Of a stretch of DNA of 64,000 nucleotides, positions 34,048-47,671 are shown piece by piece. This DNA is from Acanthornis magna. Its lineage: Eukaryota > Chordata > Aves > Passeriformes > Acanthizidae. The notes beneath the pieces are model-generated. The model saw only the letters and a program-made list of their open reading frames with translations. It did not search any database and had not been told where the DNA came from. Made by a program: the position numbers and the translations under genes. The DNA is taken from contig JAWUZG010000334.1 in assembly GCA_036785705.1 (NCBI GenBank), positions 62,001 to 126,000 on the forward strand, written 5' to 3'. How positions within the stretch are numbered: the first letter of the stretch is position 1; each line of letters starts with the position of its first letter.

Positions 34048-37000
34048 TGGCATTCTAAAGGCCTTTTTGTTTCAAAATCAACTCAGTTACTGAGCAAGAG
34101 CAGGAAGAGATCCACAAGCCAGATTAGGCTACAGCCAGGGAAACCTCTACTTACGTGCCAGGTTGGTTAGATAATATCCGGAATACGCAATGCCATAAAC
34201 AGTGCAAACTGCAGCAGCGAGTGGCTCCATGATGGTAGCACTGCTGTGCAGGTTTGCACACTGTGTCCAACACAATGAAAACAAGGCTCTGTCAGAGTGC
34301 AGCTGCACACTAACTAGGCCTCAGCAAGCAGGATGCTGCTGAGCAAGCCCAAGAGCTGCGCTGGGCTCAGCAGGCTTGGCCCCAGGCAGATGGCCAGGCT
34401 GCTGCAGCTCATTCAGCTGGTGGACTCGTGCTGACCGATGTGGCGCAGCAGTGCCAGCAGCCACTCGAGGAGGAGCAGGTCGGCAGTGGACAATTTCTTG
34501 GCCACCCTGAGGGAACAGGAAGGCAACGTTCATCAGCAGGCCCACGTTGCCCAGAGGCACCCCCGGAGCTGGCCCCAGGCAGGGGCAGCCGGCAGCTGTG
34601 TTGTGCAGCTTTGCGGGAGCTCTCAGCCAGCGGTCGGGGCTCCTGCTCTGCCGCAATAAGGAAGCACGGCTCTGCTTCCCAGCTGCTGATTTGCCCCGAG
34701 CCCAGGTGAGGGAAGTCCCCAGAATGGGACTGCCAGCCGGCAAGAGCCAGGAGCTGCCCAAAAGCACAGCCTTAGAGGGAGAGCGTCCCCTCGCAGGCCA
34801 GGGCCAGGCTTGTAGCAGTGGCTGCTGCAGAGCTGGAAGCTGCTGCCCACTAATGCTTTCACTTTCAGTTGCGAGATATTGTCCTCCCTGCTGGCCATCT
34901 GCATGGCTGCCATCCAGTCCTTGTAGAGGTCCATGATGAGCAGCTTGCCGGGGATGCTCTGCAGGAAGTCCTGCAAGGCCATGGACTGCCAGTGAGCCTT
35001 GGAGCCGATGGCAGCCCAGGCAGAAGCCTTTGCAGCTGCAGCTCAGGAGGGCTCACCTTGAGGACGATGGCCAGCAGCAGCGCCGGCTGGCTTGCCATGT
35101 TCACAGGCAGGCCGTGGTGCAGAGCCTGCCGCAGCTCCCGCACTGCCATGGCACTCTCAGCTTTGCAGAAGATGCCTTCCATGGTGGGCCCTTGCTAGTG
35201 CAGGACAGCCAGCAGCTCCTGCAGGAGAGGCAGGAGGGTGGGGACATGTGTGAGGAGCTGGGCTGGTGCCAGAGCAGTGGCCAGGGCCAGAGCTCTTCCC
35301 CAGCATGGGCTCTTTGCCTCGTGCCTCCAGCCAAGGGGCAGGCAGCAGAAGGCTGAGGCATGGCAAGAGTGAGCCCAGTGGCCCGTGGCTGCAGGACATG
35401 CAGCACTGGGGACAGCAGCTGAGCTGCAGCTGGACGCAGGGATGGGCGGCCCCTGTGAAGACTGTCTTACCTGGATGGGCCAGGGCAGCACAGTGCCGTC
35501 CCCTGCGCAGACGGCTGCCAGGGGCTGCCCGAAGAGTGCCCTGCTGCAGCCAGAGCCCTCCTGCCCTGGAGCCAGGGCAGCCCCAGCTGAGCCCCAGCAC
35601 AGAGCAAAGGGCCAGGGCAGCCACATCCTCCTCCTTCTGCTGCTGCCGCTGCCATCACTGCTCTCTCCTGCTGCAAAGGAAAAGAGAACCAAAGGCCCTC
35701 AGTGGAGACTGCCAGGCCAGTGCTGCTGCAGCCTGCCCTGCCCTGCCCTGCCCTGCATGCCTTAAGTGCTGTGCACAGCTGTGTGGAACCCCAGGGAAGG
35801 AGCCAGCAGCTGCAAGTGTCACTGCAGCTCAGAGGCTGTTGAGAGCTGCTGTGGTGCTGGGACAAGCCACCCCAGCCCTGGCCCTGCCCTTCTCCAAACT
35901 CTGGGACCCCAGCCCACATCCTCCCTCAGGCTGCCACACCTGCCCGGCCACACTCAGGCCAAGTGAGCGCAGCTCGGCCACAGCAGAAGCTTGCCTTTCC
36001 TTTCCAAACTCACCTGGGCAAGGACCAAGTTGTCCTCCCTCATCGGACGGGGCCGTGGCAGGCCCTTGCTGGGGATCAGCCTGCAAGAAGAGAGGTGCGC
36101 TTGCAGAGCAGCCCCGCGGCACAAAGGGCCACCGGCCAGCTGCCCCCAGCCCCAGCAGCCTGAGCGTGGCACACAGCAGCAGCCTCCAGCCTGCCGGCCT
36201 GTCTGCCCCGCACAACAGCAGTGCTGCCTGTGCCAGCAGCAAGGACGTGCTGCTGCTGCCTCTCCCCGATGCCTCTGCTTGCCTGCTGGCACCGGGGAGC
36301 CTTGCTTGCCTTCCCTGTGCACAAGGTCACTGTGCCAGCCACGCCTCCCCGGCCCCCCAGCACAGCCAGAGGCCACCGTGGGTGGCATCTCCACTAGGAG
36401 ATGGTCTATAAGCCCCACAGGCAATGGCTTAGGAAAAGATGCAGTGGCATGAGTGGCCTTCTTGGTCTGGGATGCCCAGGCACCGAGATACGCTTGCAGC
36501 AGTGGCTGGGCAGAAGGGAGTCGTAACTTTGCCCCAGGACACGCGAATGAAGCAGTCTTTAGAAATCAGCAAGACTAGCAGAACAAGCTAACCACAAAGA
36601 AGCCAACCCTGGCTATTTGAGCAGACAATCTTCTAGAGCATGTGCAGGAAGCAGAAGTGAAAAGTTCCAGCCCGAGGAAGACTTAAGAGCCTTCATCAGA
36701 AAACCACCACCAGGAGGCTGATGACCACCTCATACAGGAACTGTGCATGAGCTTCAAGGGTTTACATAATGATGTGATTAGAAAATCTATTGCAATATGA
36801 AAGTTATGGAAGTATAATAGACACATTAAGTAAAAAACACAGGAAAGATAGTACTTTGCAAAGAAGGGATAAGTGAGTTTCTAGTGGATTTATCCCACTC
36901 ACTCCTGGCACTAAATGAACAAATACCTGCTCTATAGGCATTGAACTATGGAGTTTTATTTTCTTGCCTAGGTCTCAGGCATCATCTGGATAGCTGTCTG

Positions 37001-37453
37001 TGGGCAAATGCAGGGTAGTGGCCTTCTGCTCTTGGCCCTGGCATGGCCTGGCTGGGCTAATGCTGTTCCCTGTGTGAAATGTGCTAAAGAGGGACTTGTT
37101 TGTTTCCAGCTCTTCAGGGCATGAATTTACACCACAAAACACTGATGGACAAAGGCCTCAACAACAGTCCCTGAGTGAGACCTCAACAACAGGCCCTGAG
37201 CCCAAGCTGACCACTAGAGGAACCTTCCCACCAAAGTGTCCCTGCAGAGCCAAAGGCAGCTGACCACAGGCAGGGCTCCTTGTCCTGCTTGACCCAGCAA
37301 ACTGAGGAAAGGACAGACTCTGCTGCCACAGACTCTCCCTGGGAAGGAGGGAATGGAACCCCTGCAGATTCCCTTGCAAATGCTCCCACACTTCCCTGGC
37401 TACAGACACCTCCTTTTAAGCTGAATGTGTTGACAGAAGCTTCACCAAACCAG
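34048..37453. repeat. Array unit 11 (consensus-like)
   Basis: Length 3,406 bp. It has the majority state at all scored variable sites and matches unit 6. Confidence 0.95.
34314..36080 (-). pseudogene. RhoGAP-like pseudogene, unit 11
   Basis: Blocks: C 34314-34506, B2 34863-34970, B1 35057-35218, A 35471-35670, PH-like 36014-36080. TAG is at 35195-35197 and TGA at 34413-34415. Majority sequence throughout. Confidence 0.8.
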
Positions 37454-40400
37454 TGGCATTCTAAAGGCCTTTTTGTTTCAAAATCAACTCAGTTACTGAG
37501 CAAGAGCAGGAAGAGATCCACAAGCCAGATTAGGCTACAGCCAGGGAAACCTCTACTTACGTGCCAGGTTGGTTAGATAATATCCGGAATACGCAATGCC
37601 ATAAACAGTGCAAACTGCAGCAGCGAGTGGCTCCATGATGGTAGCACTGCTGTGCAGGTTTGCACACTGTGTCCAACACAATGAAAACAAGGCTCTGTCA
37701 GAGTGCAGCTGCACACTAACTAGGCCTCAGCAAGCAGGATGCTGCTGAGCAAGCCCAAGAGCTGCGCTGGGCTCAGCAGGCTTGGCCCCAGGCAGATGGC
37801 CAGGCTGCTGCAGCTCATTCAGCTGGTGGACTCGTGCTGACCGATGTGGCGCAGCAGTGCCAGCAGCCACTCGAGGAGGAGCAGGTCGGCAGTGGACAAT
37901 TTCTTGGCCACCCTGAGGGAACAGGAAGGCAACGTTCATCAGCAGGCCCACGTTGCCCAGAGGCACCCCCGGAGCTGGCCCCAGGCAGGGGCAGCCGGCA
38001 GCTGTGTTGTGCAGCTTTGCGGGAGCTCTCAGCCAGCGGTCGGGGCTCCTGCTCTGCCGCAATAAGGAAGCACGGCTCTGCTTCCCAGCTGCTGATTTGC
38101 CCCGAGCCCAGGTGAGGGAAGTCCCCAGAATGGGACTGCCAGCCGGCAAGAGCCAGGAGCTGCCCAAAAGCACAGCCTTAGAGGGAGAGCGTCCCCTCGC
38201 AGGCCAGGGCCAGGCTTGTAGCAGTGGCTGCTGCAGAGCTGGAAGCTGCTGCCCACTAATGCTTTCACTTTCAGTTGCGAGATATTGTCCTCCCTGCTGG
38301 CCATCTGCATGGCTGCCATCCAGTCCTTGTAGAGGTCCATGATGAGCAGCTTGCCGGGGATGCTCTGCAGGAAGTCCTGCAAGGCCATGGACTGCCAGTG
38401 AGCCTTGGAGCCGATGGCAGCCCAGGCAGAAGCCTTTGCAGCTGCAGCTCAGGAGGGCTCACCTTGAGGACGATGGCCAGCAGCAGCGCCGGCTGGCTTG
38501 CCATGTTCACAGGCAGGCCGTGGTGCAGAGCCTGCCGCAGCTCCCGCACTGCCATGGCACTCTCAGCTTTGCAGAAGATGCCTTCCATGGTGGGCCCTTG
38601 CTAGTGCAGGACAGCCAGCAGCTCCTGCAGGAGAGGCAGGAGGGTGGGGACATGTGTGAGGAGCTGGGCTGGTGCCAGAGCAGTGGCCAGGGCCAGAGCT
38701 CTTCCCCAGCATGGGCTCTTTGCCTCGTGCCTCCAGCCAAGGGGCAGGCAGCAGAAGGCTGAGGCATGGCAAGAGTGAGCCCAGTGGCCCGTGGCTGCAG
38801 GACATGCAGCACTGGGGACAGCAGCTGAGCTGCAGCTGGACGCAGGGATGGGCGGCCCCTGTGAAGACTGTCTTACCTGGATGGGCCAGGGCAGCACAGT
38901 GCCGTCCCCTGCGCAGACGGCTGCCAGGGGCTGCCCGAAGAGTGCCCTGCTGCAGCCAGAGCCCTCCTGCCCTGGAGCCAGGGCAGCCCCAGCTGAGCCC
39001 CAGCACAGAGCAAAGGGCCAGGGCAGCCACATCCTCCTCCTTCTGCTGCTGCCGCTGCCATCACTGCTCTCTCCTGCTGCAAAGGAAAAGAGAACCAAAG
39101 GCCCTCAGTGGAGACTGCCAGGCCAGTGCTGCTGCAGCCTGCCCTGCCCTGCCCTGCCCTGCATGCCTTAAGTGCTGTGCACAGCTGTGTGGAACCCCAG
39201 GGAAGGAGCCAGCAGCTGCAAGTGTCACTGCAGCTCAGAGGCTGTTGAGAGCTGCTGTGGTGCTGGGACAAGCCACCCCAGCCCTGGCCCTGCCCTTCTC
39301 CAAACTCTGGGACCCCAGCCCACATCCTCCCTCAGGCTGCCACACCTGCCCGGCCACACTCAGGCCAAGTGAGCGCAGCTCGGCCACAGCAGAAGCTTGC
39401 CTTTCCTTTCCAAACTCACCTGGGCAAGGGCCAAGTTGTCCTCCCTCATCGGACGGGGCCGTGGCAGGCCCTTGCTGGGGATCAGCCTGCAAGAAGAGAG
39501 GTGCGCTTGCAGAGCAGCCCCGCGGCACAAAGGGCCACCGGCCAGCTGCCCCCAGCCCCAGCAGCCTGAGCGTGGCACACAGCAGCAGCCTCCAGCCTGC
39601 CGGCCTGTCTGCCCCGCACAACAGCAGTGCTGCCTGTGCCAGCAGCAAGGACGTGCTGCTGCTGCCTCTCCCCGATGCCTCTGCTTGCCTGCTGGCACCG
39701 GGGAGCCTTGCTTGCCTTCCCTGTGCACAAGGTCACTGTGCCAGCCACGCCTCCCCGGCCCCCCAGCACAGCCAGAGGCCACCGTGGGTGGCATCTCCAC
39801 TAGGAGATGGTCTATAAGCCCCACAGGCAATGGCTTAGGAAAAGATGCAGTGGCATGAGTGGCCTTCTTGGTCTGGGATGCCCAGGCACCGAGATACGCT
39901 TGCAGCAGTGGCTGGGCAGAAGGGAGTCGTAACTTTGCCCCAGGACACGCGAATGAAGCAGTCTTTAGAAATCAGCAAGACTAGCAGAACAAGCTAACCA
40001 CAAAGAAGCCAACCCTGGCTATTTGAGCAGACAATCTTCTAGAGCATGTGCAGGAAGCAGAAGTGAAAAGTTCCAGCCCGAGGAAGACTTAAGAGCCTTC
40101 ATCAGAAAACCACCACCAGGAGGCTGATGACCACCTCATACAGGAACTGTGCATGAGCTTCAAGGGTTTACATAATGATGTGATTAGAAAATCTATTGCA
40201 ATATGAAAGTTATGGAAGTATAATAGACACATTAAGTAAAAAACACAGGAAAGATAGTACTTTGCAAAGAAGGGATAAGTGAGTTTCTAGTGGATTTATC
40301 CCACTCACTCCTGGCACTAAATGAACAAATACCTGCTCTATAGGCATTGAACTATGGAGTTTTATTTTCTTGCCTAGGTCTCAGGCATCATCTGGATAGC

Positions 40401-40859
40401 TGTCTGTGGGCAAATGCAGGGTAGTGGCCTTCTGCTCTTGGCCCTGGCATGGCCTGGCTGGGCTAATGCTGTTCCCTGTGTGAAATGTGCTAAAGAGGGA
40501 CTTGTTTGTTTCCAGCTCTTCAGGGCATGAATTTACACCACAAAACACTGATGGACAAAGGCCTCAACAACAGTCCCTGAGTGAGACCTCAACAACAGGC
40601 CCTGAGCCCAAGCTGACCACTAGAGGAACCTTCCCACCAAAGTGTCCCTGCAGAGCCAAAGGCAGCTGACCACAGGCAGGGCTCCTTGTCCTGCTTGACC
40701 CAGCAAACTGAGGAAAGGACAGACTCTGCTGCCACAGACTCTCCCTGGGAAGGAGGGAATGGAACCCCTGCAGATTCCCTTGCAAATGCTCCCACACTTC
40801 CCTGGCTACAGACACCTCCTTTTAAGCTGAATGTGTTGACAGAAGCTTCACCAAACCAG
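37454..40859. repeat. Array unit 12
   Basis: Length 3,406 bp. Its only scored minority allele is G at 39430 in the PH-like exon, the same state as unit 7 five units upstream. Confidence 0.95.
37720..39486 (-). pseudogene. RhoGAP-like pseudogene, unit 12
   Basis: Blocks: C 37720-37912, B2 38269-38376, B1 38463-38624, A 38877-39076, PH-like 39420-39486. TAG is at 38601-38603 and TGA at 37819-37821. Ala in the PH-like exon, otherwise majority. Confidence 0.8.
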
Positions 40860-43800
40860 TGGCATTCTAAAGGCCTTTTTGTTTCAAAATCAACTCAGTT
40901 ACTGAGCAAGAGCAGGAAGAGATCCACAAGCCAGATTAGGCTACAGCCAGGGAAACCTCTACTTACGTGCCAGGTTGGTTAGATAATATCCGGAATACGC
41001 AATGCCATAAACAGTGCAAACTGCAGCAGCGAGTGGCTCCATGATGGTAGCACTGCTGTGCAGGTTTGCACACTGTGTCCAACACAATGAAAACAAGGCT
41101 CTGTCAGAGTGCAGCTGCACACTAACTAGGCCTCAGCAAGCAGGATGCTGCTGAGCAAGCCCAAGAGCTGCGCTGGGCTCAGCAGGCTTGGCCCCAGGCA
41201 GATGGCCAGGCTGCTGCAGCTCATTCAGCTGGTGGACTCGTGCTGACCGATGTGGCGCAGCAGTGCCAGCAGCCACTCGAGGAGGAGCAGGTCGGCAGTG
41301 GACAATTTCTTGGCCACCCTGAGGGAACAGGAAGGCAACGTTCATCAGCAGGCCCACGTTGCCCAGAGGCACCCCCGGAGCTGGCCCCAGGCAGGGGCAG
41401 CCGGCAGCTGTGTTGTGCAGCTTTGCGGGAGCTCTCAGCCAGCGGTCGGGGCTCCTGCTCTGCCGCAATAAGGAAGCACGGCTCTGCTTCCCAGCTGCTG
41501 ATTTGCCCCGAGCCCAGGTGAGGGAAGTCCCCAGAATGGGACTGCCAGCCGGCAAGAGCCAGGAGCTGCCCAAAAGCACAGCCTTAGAGGGAGAGCGTCC
41601 CCTCGCAGGCCAGGGCCAGGCTTGTAGCAGTGGCTGCTGCAGAGCTGGAAGCTGCTGCCCACTAATGCTTTCACTTTCAGTTGCGAGATATTGTCCTCCC
41701 TGCTGGCCATCTGCATGGCTGCCATCCAGTCCTTGTAGAGGTCCATGATGAGCAGCTTGCCGGGGATGCTCTGCAGGAAGTCCTGCAAGGCCATGGACTG
41801 CCAGTGAGCCTTGGAGCCGATGGCAGCCCAGGCAGAAGCCTTTGCAGCTGCAGCTCAGGAGGGCTCACCTTGAGGACGATGGCCAGCAGCAGCGCCGGCT
41901 GGCTTGCCATGTTCACAGGCAGGCCGTGGTGCAGAGCCTGCCGCAGCTCCCGCACTGCCATGGCACTCTCAGCTTTGCAGAAGATGCCTTCCATGGTGGG
42001 CCCTTGCTAGTGCAGGACAGCCAGCAGCTCCTGCAGGAGAGGCAGGAGGGTGGGGACATGTGTGAGGAGCTGGGCTGGTGCCAGAGCAGTGGCCAGGGCC
42101 AGAGCTCTTCCCCAGCATGGGCTCTTTGCCTCGTGCCTCCAGCCAAGGGGCAGGCAGCAGAAGGCTGAGGCATGGCAAGAGTGAGCCCAGTGGCCCGTGG
42201 CTGCAGGACATGCAGCACTGGGGACAGCAGCTGAGCTGCAGCTGGACGCAGGGATGGGCGGCCCCTGTGAAGACTGTCTTACCTGGATGGGCCAGGGCAG
42301 CACAGTGCCGTCCCCTGCGCAGACGGCTGCCAGGGGCTGCCCGAAGAGTGCCCTGCTGCAGCCAGAGCCCTCCTGCCCTGGAGCCAGGGCAGCCCCAGCT
42401 GAGCCCCAGCACAGAGCAAAGGGCCAGGGCAGCCACATCCTCCTCCTGCTGCTGCTGCCGCTGCCATCACTGCTCTCTCCTGCTGCAAAGGAAAAGAGAA
42501 CCAAAGGCCCTCAGTGGAGACTGCCAGGCCAGTGCTGCTGCAGCCTGCCCTGCCCTGCCCTGCCCTGCATGCCTTAAGTGCTGTGCACAGCTGTGTGGAA
42601 CCCCAGGGAAGGAGCCAGCAGCTGCAAGTGTCACTGCAGCTCAGAGGCTGTTGAGAGCTGCTGTGGTGCTGGGACAAGCCACCCCAGCCCTGGCCCTGCC
42701 CTTCTCCAAACTCTGGGACCCCAGCCCACATCCTCCCTCAGGCTGCCACACCTGCCCGGCCACACTCAGGCCAAGTGAGCGCAGCTCGGCCACAGCAGAA
42801 GCTTGCCTTTCCTTTCCAAACTCACCTGGGCAAGGGCCAAGTTGTCCTCCCTCATCGGACGGGGCCGTGGCAGGCCCTTGCTGGGGATCAGCCTGCAAGA
42901 AGAGAGGTGCGCTTGCAGAGCAGCCCCGCGGCACAAAGGGCCACCGGCCAGCTGCCCCCAGCCCCAGCAGCCTGAGCGTGGCACACAGCAGCAGCCTCCA
43001 GCCTGCCGGCCTGTCTGCCCCGCACAACAGCAGTGCTGCCTGTGCCAGCAGCAAGGACGTGCTGCTGCTGCCTCTCCCCGATGCCTCTGCTTGCCTGCTG
43101 GCACCGGGGAGCCTTGCTTGCCTTCCCTGTGCACAAGGTCACTGTGCCAGCCACGCCTCCCCGGCCCCCCAGCACAGCCAGAGGCCACCGTGGGTGGCAT
43201 CTCCACTAGGAGATGGTCTATAAGCCCCACAGGCAATGGCTTAGGAAAAGATGCAGTGGCATGAGTGGCCTTCTTGGTCTGGGATGCCCAGGCACCGAGA
43301 TACGCTTGCAGCAGTGGCTGGGCAGAAGGGAGTCGTAACTTTGCCCCAGGACACGCGAATGAAGCAGTCTTTAGAAATCAGCAAGACTAGCAGAACAAGC
43401 TAACCACAAAGAAGCCAACCCTGGCTATTTGAGCAGACAATCTTCTAGAGCATGTGCAGGAAGCAGAAGTGAAAAGTTCCAGCCCGAGGAAGACTTAAGA
43501 GCCTTCATCAGAAAACCACCACCAGGAGGCTGATGACCACCTCATACAGGAACTGTGCATGAGCTTCAAGGGTTTACATAATGATGTGATTAGAAAATCT
43601 ATTGCAATATGAAAGTTATGGAAGTATAATAGACACATTAAGTAAAAAACACAGGAAAGATAGTACTTTGCAAAGAAGGGATAAGTGAGTTTCTAGTGGA
43701 TTTATCCCACTCACTCCTGGCACTAAATGAACAAATACCTGCTCTATAGGCATTGAACTATGGAGTTTTATTTTCTTGCCTAGGTCTCAGGCATCATCTG

Positions 43801-44265
43801 GATAGCTGTCTGTGGGCAAATGCAGGGTAGTGGCCTTCTGCTCTTGGCCCTGGCATGGCCTGGCTGGGCTAATGCTGTTCCCTGTGTGAAATGTGCTAAA
43901 GAGGGACTTGTTTGTTTCCAGCTCTTCAGGGCATGAATTTACACCACAAAACACTGATGGACAAAGGCCTCAACAACAGTCCCTGAGTGAGACCTCAACA
44001 ACAGGCCCTGAGCCCAAGCTGACCACTAGAGGAACCTTCCCACCAAAGTGTCCCTGCAGAGCCAAAGGCAGCTGACCACAGGCAGGGCTCCTTGTCCTGC
44101 TTGACCCAGCAAACTGAGGAAAGGACAGACTCTGCTGCCACAGACTCTCCCTGGGAAGGAGGGAATGGAACCCCTGCAGATTCCCTTGCAAATGCTCCCA
44201 CACTTCCCTGGCTACAGACACCTCCTTTTAAGCTGAATGTGTTGACAGAAGCTTCACCAAACCAG
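40860..44265. repeat. Array unit 13
   Basis: Length 3,406 bp. It combines G at 42448 (Arg to Ser in exon A) with G at 42836 in the PH-like exon, a pairing seen in no other unit. Confidence 0.95.
41126..42892 (-). pseudogene. RhoGAP-like pseudogene, unit 13
   Basis: Blocks: C 41126-41318, B2 41675-41782, B1 41869-42030, A 42283-42482, PH-like 42826-42892. TAG is at 42007-42009 and TGA at 41225-41227. Ser in the exon A linker and Ala in the PH-like exon. Confidence 0.8.
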
Positions 44266-47200
44266 TGGCATTCTAAAGGCCTTTTTGTTTCAAAATCAAC
44301 TCAGTTACTGAGCAAGAGCAGGAAGAGATCCACAAGCCAGATTAGGCTACAGCCAGGGAAACCTCTACTTACGTGCCAGGTTGGTTAGATAATATCCGGA
44401 ATACGCAATGCCATAAACAGTGCAAACTGCAGCAGCGAGTGGCTCCATGATGGTAGCACTGCTGTGCAGGTTTGCACACTGTGTCCAACACAATGAAAAC
44501 AAGGCTCTGTCAGAGTGCAGCTGCACACTAACTAGGCCTCAGCAAGCAGGATGCTGCTGAGCAAGCCCAAGAGCTGCGCTGGGCTCAGCAGGCTTGGCCC
44601 CAGGCAGATGGCCAGGCTGCTGCAGCTCATTCAGCTGGTGGACTCGTGCTGACCGATGTGGCGCAGCAGTGCCAGCAGCCACTCGAGGAGGAGCAGGTCG
44701 GCAGTGGACAATTTCTTGGCCACCCTGAGGGAACAGGAAGGCAACGTTCATCAGCAGGCCCACGTTGCCCAGAGGCACCCCCGGAGCTGGCCCCAGGCAG
44801 GGGCAGCCGGCAGCTGTGTTGTGCAGCTTTGCGGGAGCTCTCAGCCAGCGGTCGGGGCTCCTGCTCTGCCGCAATAAGGAAGCACGGCTCTGCTTCCCAG
44901 CTGCTGATTTGCCCCGAGCCCAGGTGAGGGAAGTCCCCAGAATGGGACTGCCAGCCGGCAAGAGCCAGGAGCTGCCCAAAAGCACAGCCTTAGAGGGAGA
45001 GCGTCCCCTCGCAGGCCAGGGCCAGGCTTGTAGCAGTGGCTGCTGCAGAGCTGGAAGCTGCTGCCCACTAATGCTTTCACTTTCAGTTGCGAGATATTGT
45101 CCTCCCTGCTGGCCATCTGCATGGCTGCCATCCAGTCCTTGTAGAGGTCCATGATGAGCAGCTTGCCGGGGATGCTCTGCAGGAAGTCCTGCAAGGCCAT
45201 GGACTGCCAGTGAGCCTTGGAGCCGATGGCAGCCCAGGCAGAAGCCTTTGCAGCTGCAGCTCAGGAGGGCTCACCTTGAGGACGATGGCCAGCAGCAGCG
45301 CCGGCTGGCTTGCCATGTTCACAGGCAGGCCGTGGTGCAGAGCCTGCCGCAGCTCCCGCACTGCCATGGCACTCTCAGCTTTGCAGAAGATGCCTTCCAT
45401 GGTGGGCCCTTGCTAGTGCAGGACAGCCAGCAGCTCCTGCAGGAGAGGCAGGAGGGTGGGGACATGTGTGAGGAGCTGGGCTGGTGCCAGAGCAGTGGCC
45501 AGGGCCAGAGCTCTTCCCCAGCATGGGCTCTTTGCCTCGTGCCTCCAGCCAAGGGGCAGGCAGCAGAAGGCTGAGGCATGGCAAGAGTGAGCCCAGTGGC
45601 CCGTGGCTGCAGGACATGCAGCACTGGGGACAGCAGCTGAGCTGCAGCTGGACGCAGGGATGGGCGGCCCCTGTGAAGACTGTCTTACCTGGATGGGCCA
45701 GGGCAGCACAGTGCCGTCCCCTGCGCAGACGGCTGCCAGGGGCTGCCCGAAGAGTGCCCTGCTGCAGCCAGAGCCCTCCTGCCCTGGAGCCAGGGCAGCC
45801 CCAGCTGAGCCCCAGCACAGAGCAAAGGGCCAGGGCAGCCACATCCTCCTCCTGCTGCTGCTGCCGCTGCCATCACTGCTCTCTCCTGCTGCAAAGGAAA
45901 AGAGAACCAAAGGCCCTCAGTGGAGACTGCCAGGCCAGTGCTGCTGCAGCCTGCCCTGCCCTGCCCTGCCCTGCATGCCTTAAGTGCTGTGCACAGCTGT
46001 GTGGAACCCCAGGGAAGGAGCCAGCAGCTGCAAGTGTCACTGCAGCTCAGAGGCTGTTGAGAGCTGCTGTGGTGCTGGGACAAGCCACCCCAGCCCTGGC
46101 CCTGCCCTTCTCCAAACTCTGGGACCCCAGCCCACATCCTCCCTCAGGCTGCCACACCTGCCCGGCCACACTCAGGCCAAGTGAGCGCAGCTCGGCCACA
46201 GCAGAAGCTTGCCTTTCCTTTCCAAACTCACCTGGGCAAGGACCAAGTTGTCCTCCCTCATCGGACGGGGCCGTGGCAGGCCCTTGCTGGGGATCAGCCT
46301 GCAAGAAGAGAGGTGCGCTTGCAGAGCAGCCCCGCGGCACAAAGGGCCACCGGCCAGCTGCCCCCAGCCCCAGCAGCCTGAGCGTGGCACACAGCAGCAG
46401 CCTCCAGCCTGCCGGCCTGTCTACCCCGCACAACAGCAGTGCTGCCTGTGCCAGCAGCAAGGACGTGCTGCTGCTGCCTCTCCCCGATGCCTCTGCTTGC
46501 CTGCTGGCACCAGGGAGCCTTGCTTGCCTTCCCTGTGCACAAGGTCACTGTGCCAGCCACGCCTCCCCGGCCCCCCAGCACAGCCAGAGGCCACCGTGGG
46601 TGGCATCTCCACTAGGAGATGGTCTATAAGCCCCACAGGCAATGGCTTAGGAAAAGATGCAGTGGCATGAGTGGCCTTCTTGGTCTGGGATGCCCAGGCA
46701 CCGAGATACGCTTGCAGCAGTGGCTGGGCAGAAGGGAGTCGTAACTTTGCCCCAGGACACGCGAATGAAGCAGTCTTTAGAAATCAGCAAGACTAGCAGA
46801 ACAAGCTAACCACAAAGAAGCCAACCCTGGCTATTTGAGCAGACAATCTTCTAGAGCATGTGCAGGAAGCAGAAGTGAAAAGTTCCAGCCCGAGGAAGAC
46901 TTAAGAGCCTTCATCAGAAAACCACCACCAGGAGGCTGATGACCACCTCATACAGGAACTGTGCATGAGCTTCAAGGGTTTACATAATGATGTGATTAGA
47001 AAATCTATTGCAATATGAAAGTTATGGAAGTATAATAGACACATTAAGTAAAAAACACAGGAAAGATAGTACTTTGCAAAGAAGGGATAAGTGAGTTTCT
47101 AGTGGATTTATCCCACTCACTCCTGGCACTAAATGAACAAATACCTGCTCTATAGGCATTGAACTATGGAGTTTTATTTTCTTGCCTAGGTCTCAGGCAT

Positions 47201-47671
47201 CATCTGGATAGCTGTCTGTGGGCAAATGCAGGGTAGTGGCCTTCTGCTCTTGGCCCTGGCATGGCCTGGCTGGGCTAATGCTGTTCCCTGTGTGAAATGT
47301 GCTAAAGAGGGACTTGTTTGTTTCCAGCTCTTCAGGGCATGAATTTACACCACAAAACACTGATGGACAAAGGCCTCAACAACAGTCCCTGAGTGAGACC
47401 TCAACAACAGGCCCTGAGCCCAAGCTGACCACTAGAGGAACCTTCCCACCAAAGTGTCCCTGCAGAGCCAAAGGCAGCTGACCACAGGCAGGGCTCCTTG
47501 TCCTGCTTGACCCAGCAAACTGAGGAAAGGACAGACTCTGCTGCCACAGACTCTCCCTGGGAAGGAGGGAATGGAACCCCTGCAGATTCCCTTGCAAATG
47601 CTCCCACACTTCCCTGGCTACAGACACCTCCTTTTAAGCTGAATGTGTTGACAGAAGCTTCACCAAACCAG
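44266..47671. repeat. Array unit 14
   Basis: Length 3,406 bp. Variant states: G at 45854, A at 46423 and A at 46512 (ACCAGGG form, otherwise only in units 17 and 19). Confidence 0.95.
44532..46298 (-). pseudogene. RhoGAP-like pseudogene, unit 14
   Basis: Blocks: C 44532-44724, B2 45081-45188, B1 45275-45436, A 45689-45888, PH-like 46232-46298. TAG is at 45413-45415 and TGA at 44631-44633. Ser in the exon A linker, Val in the PH-like exon. Confidence 0.8.
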
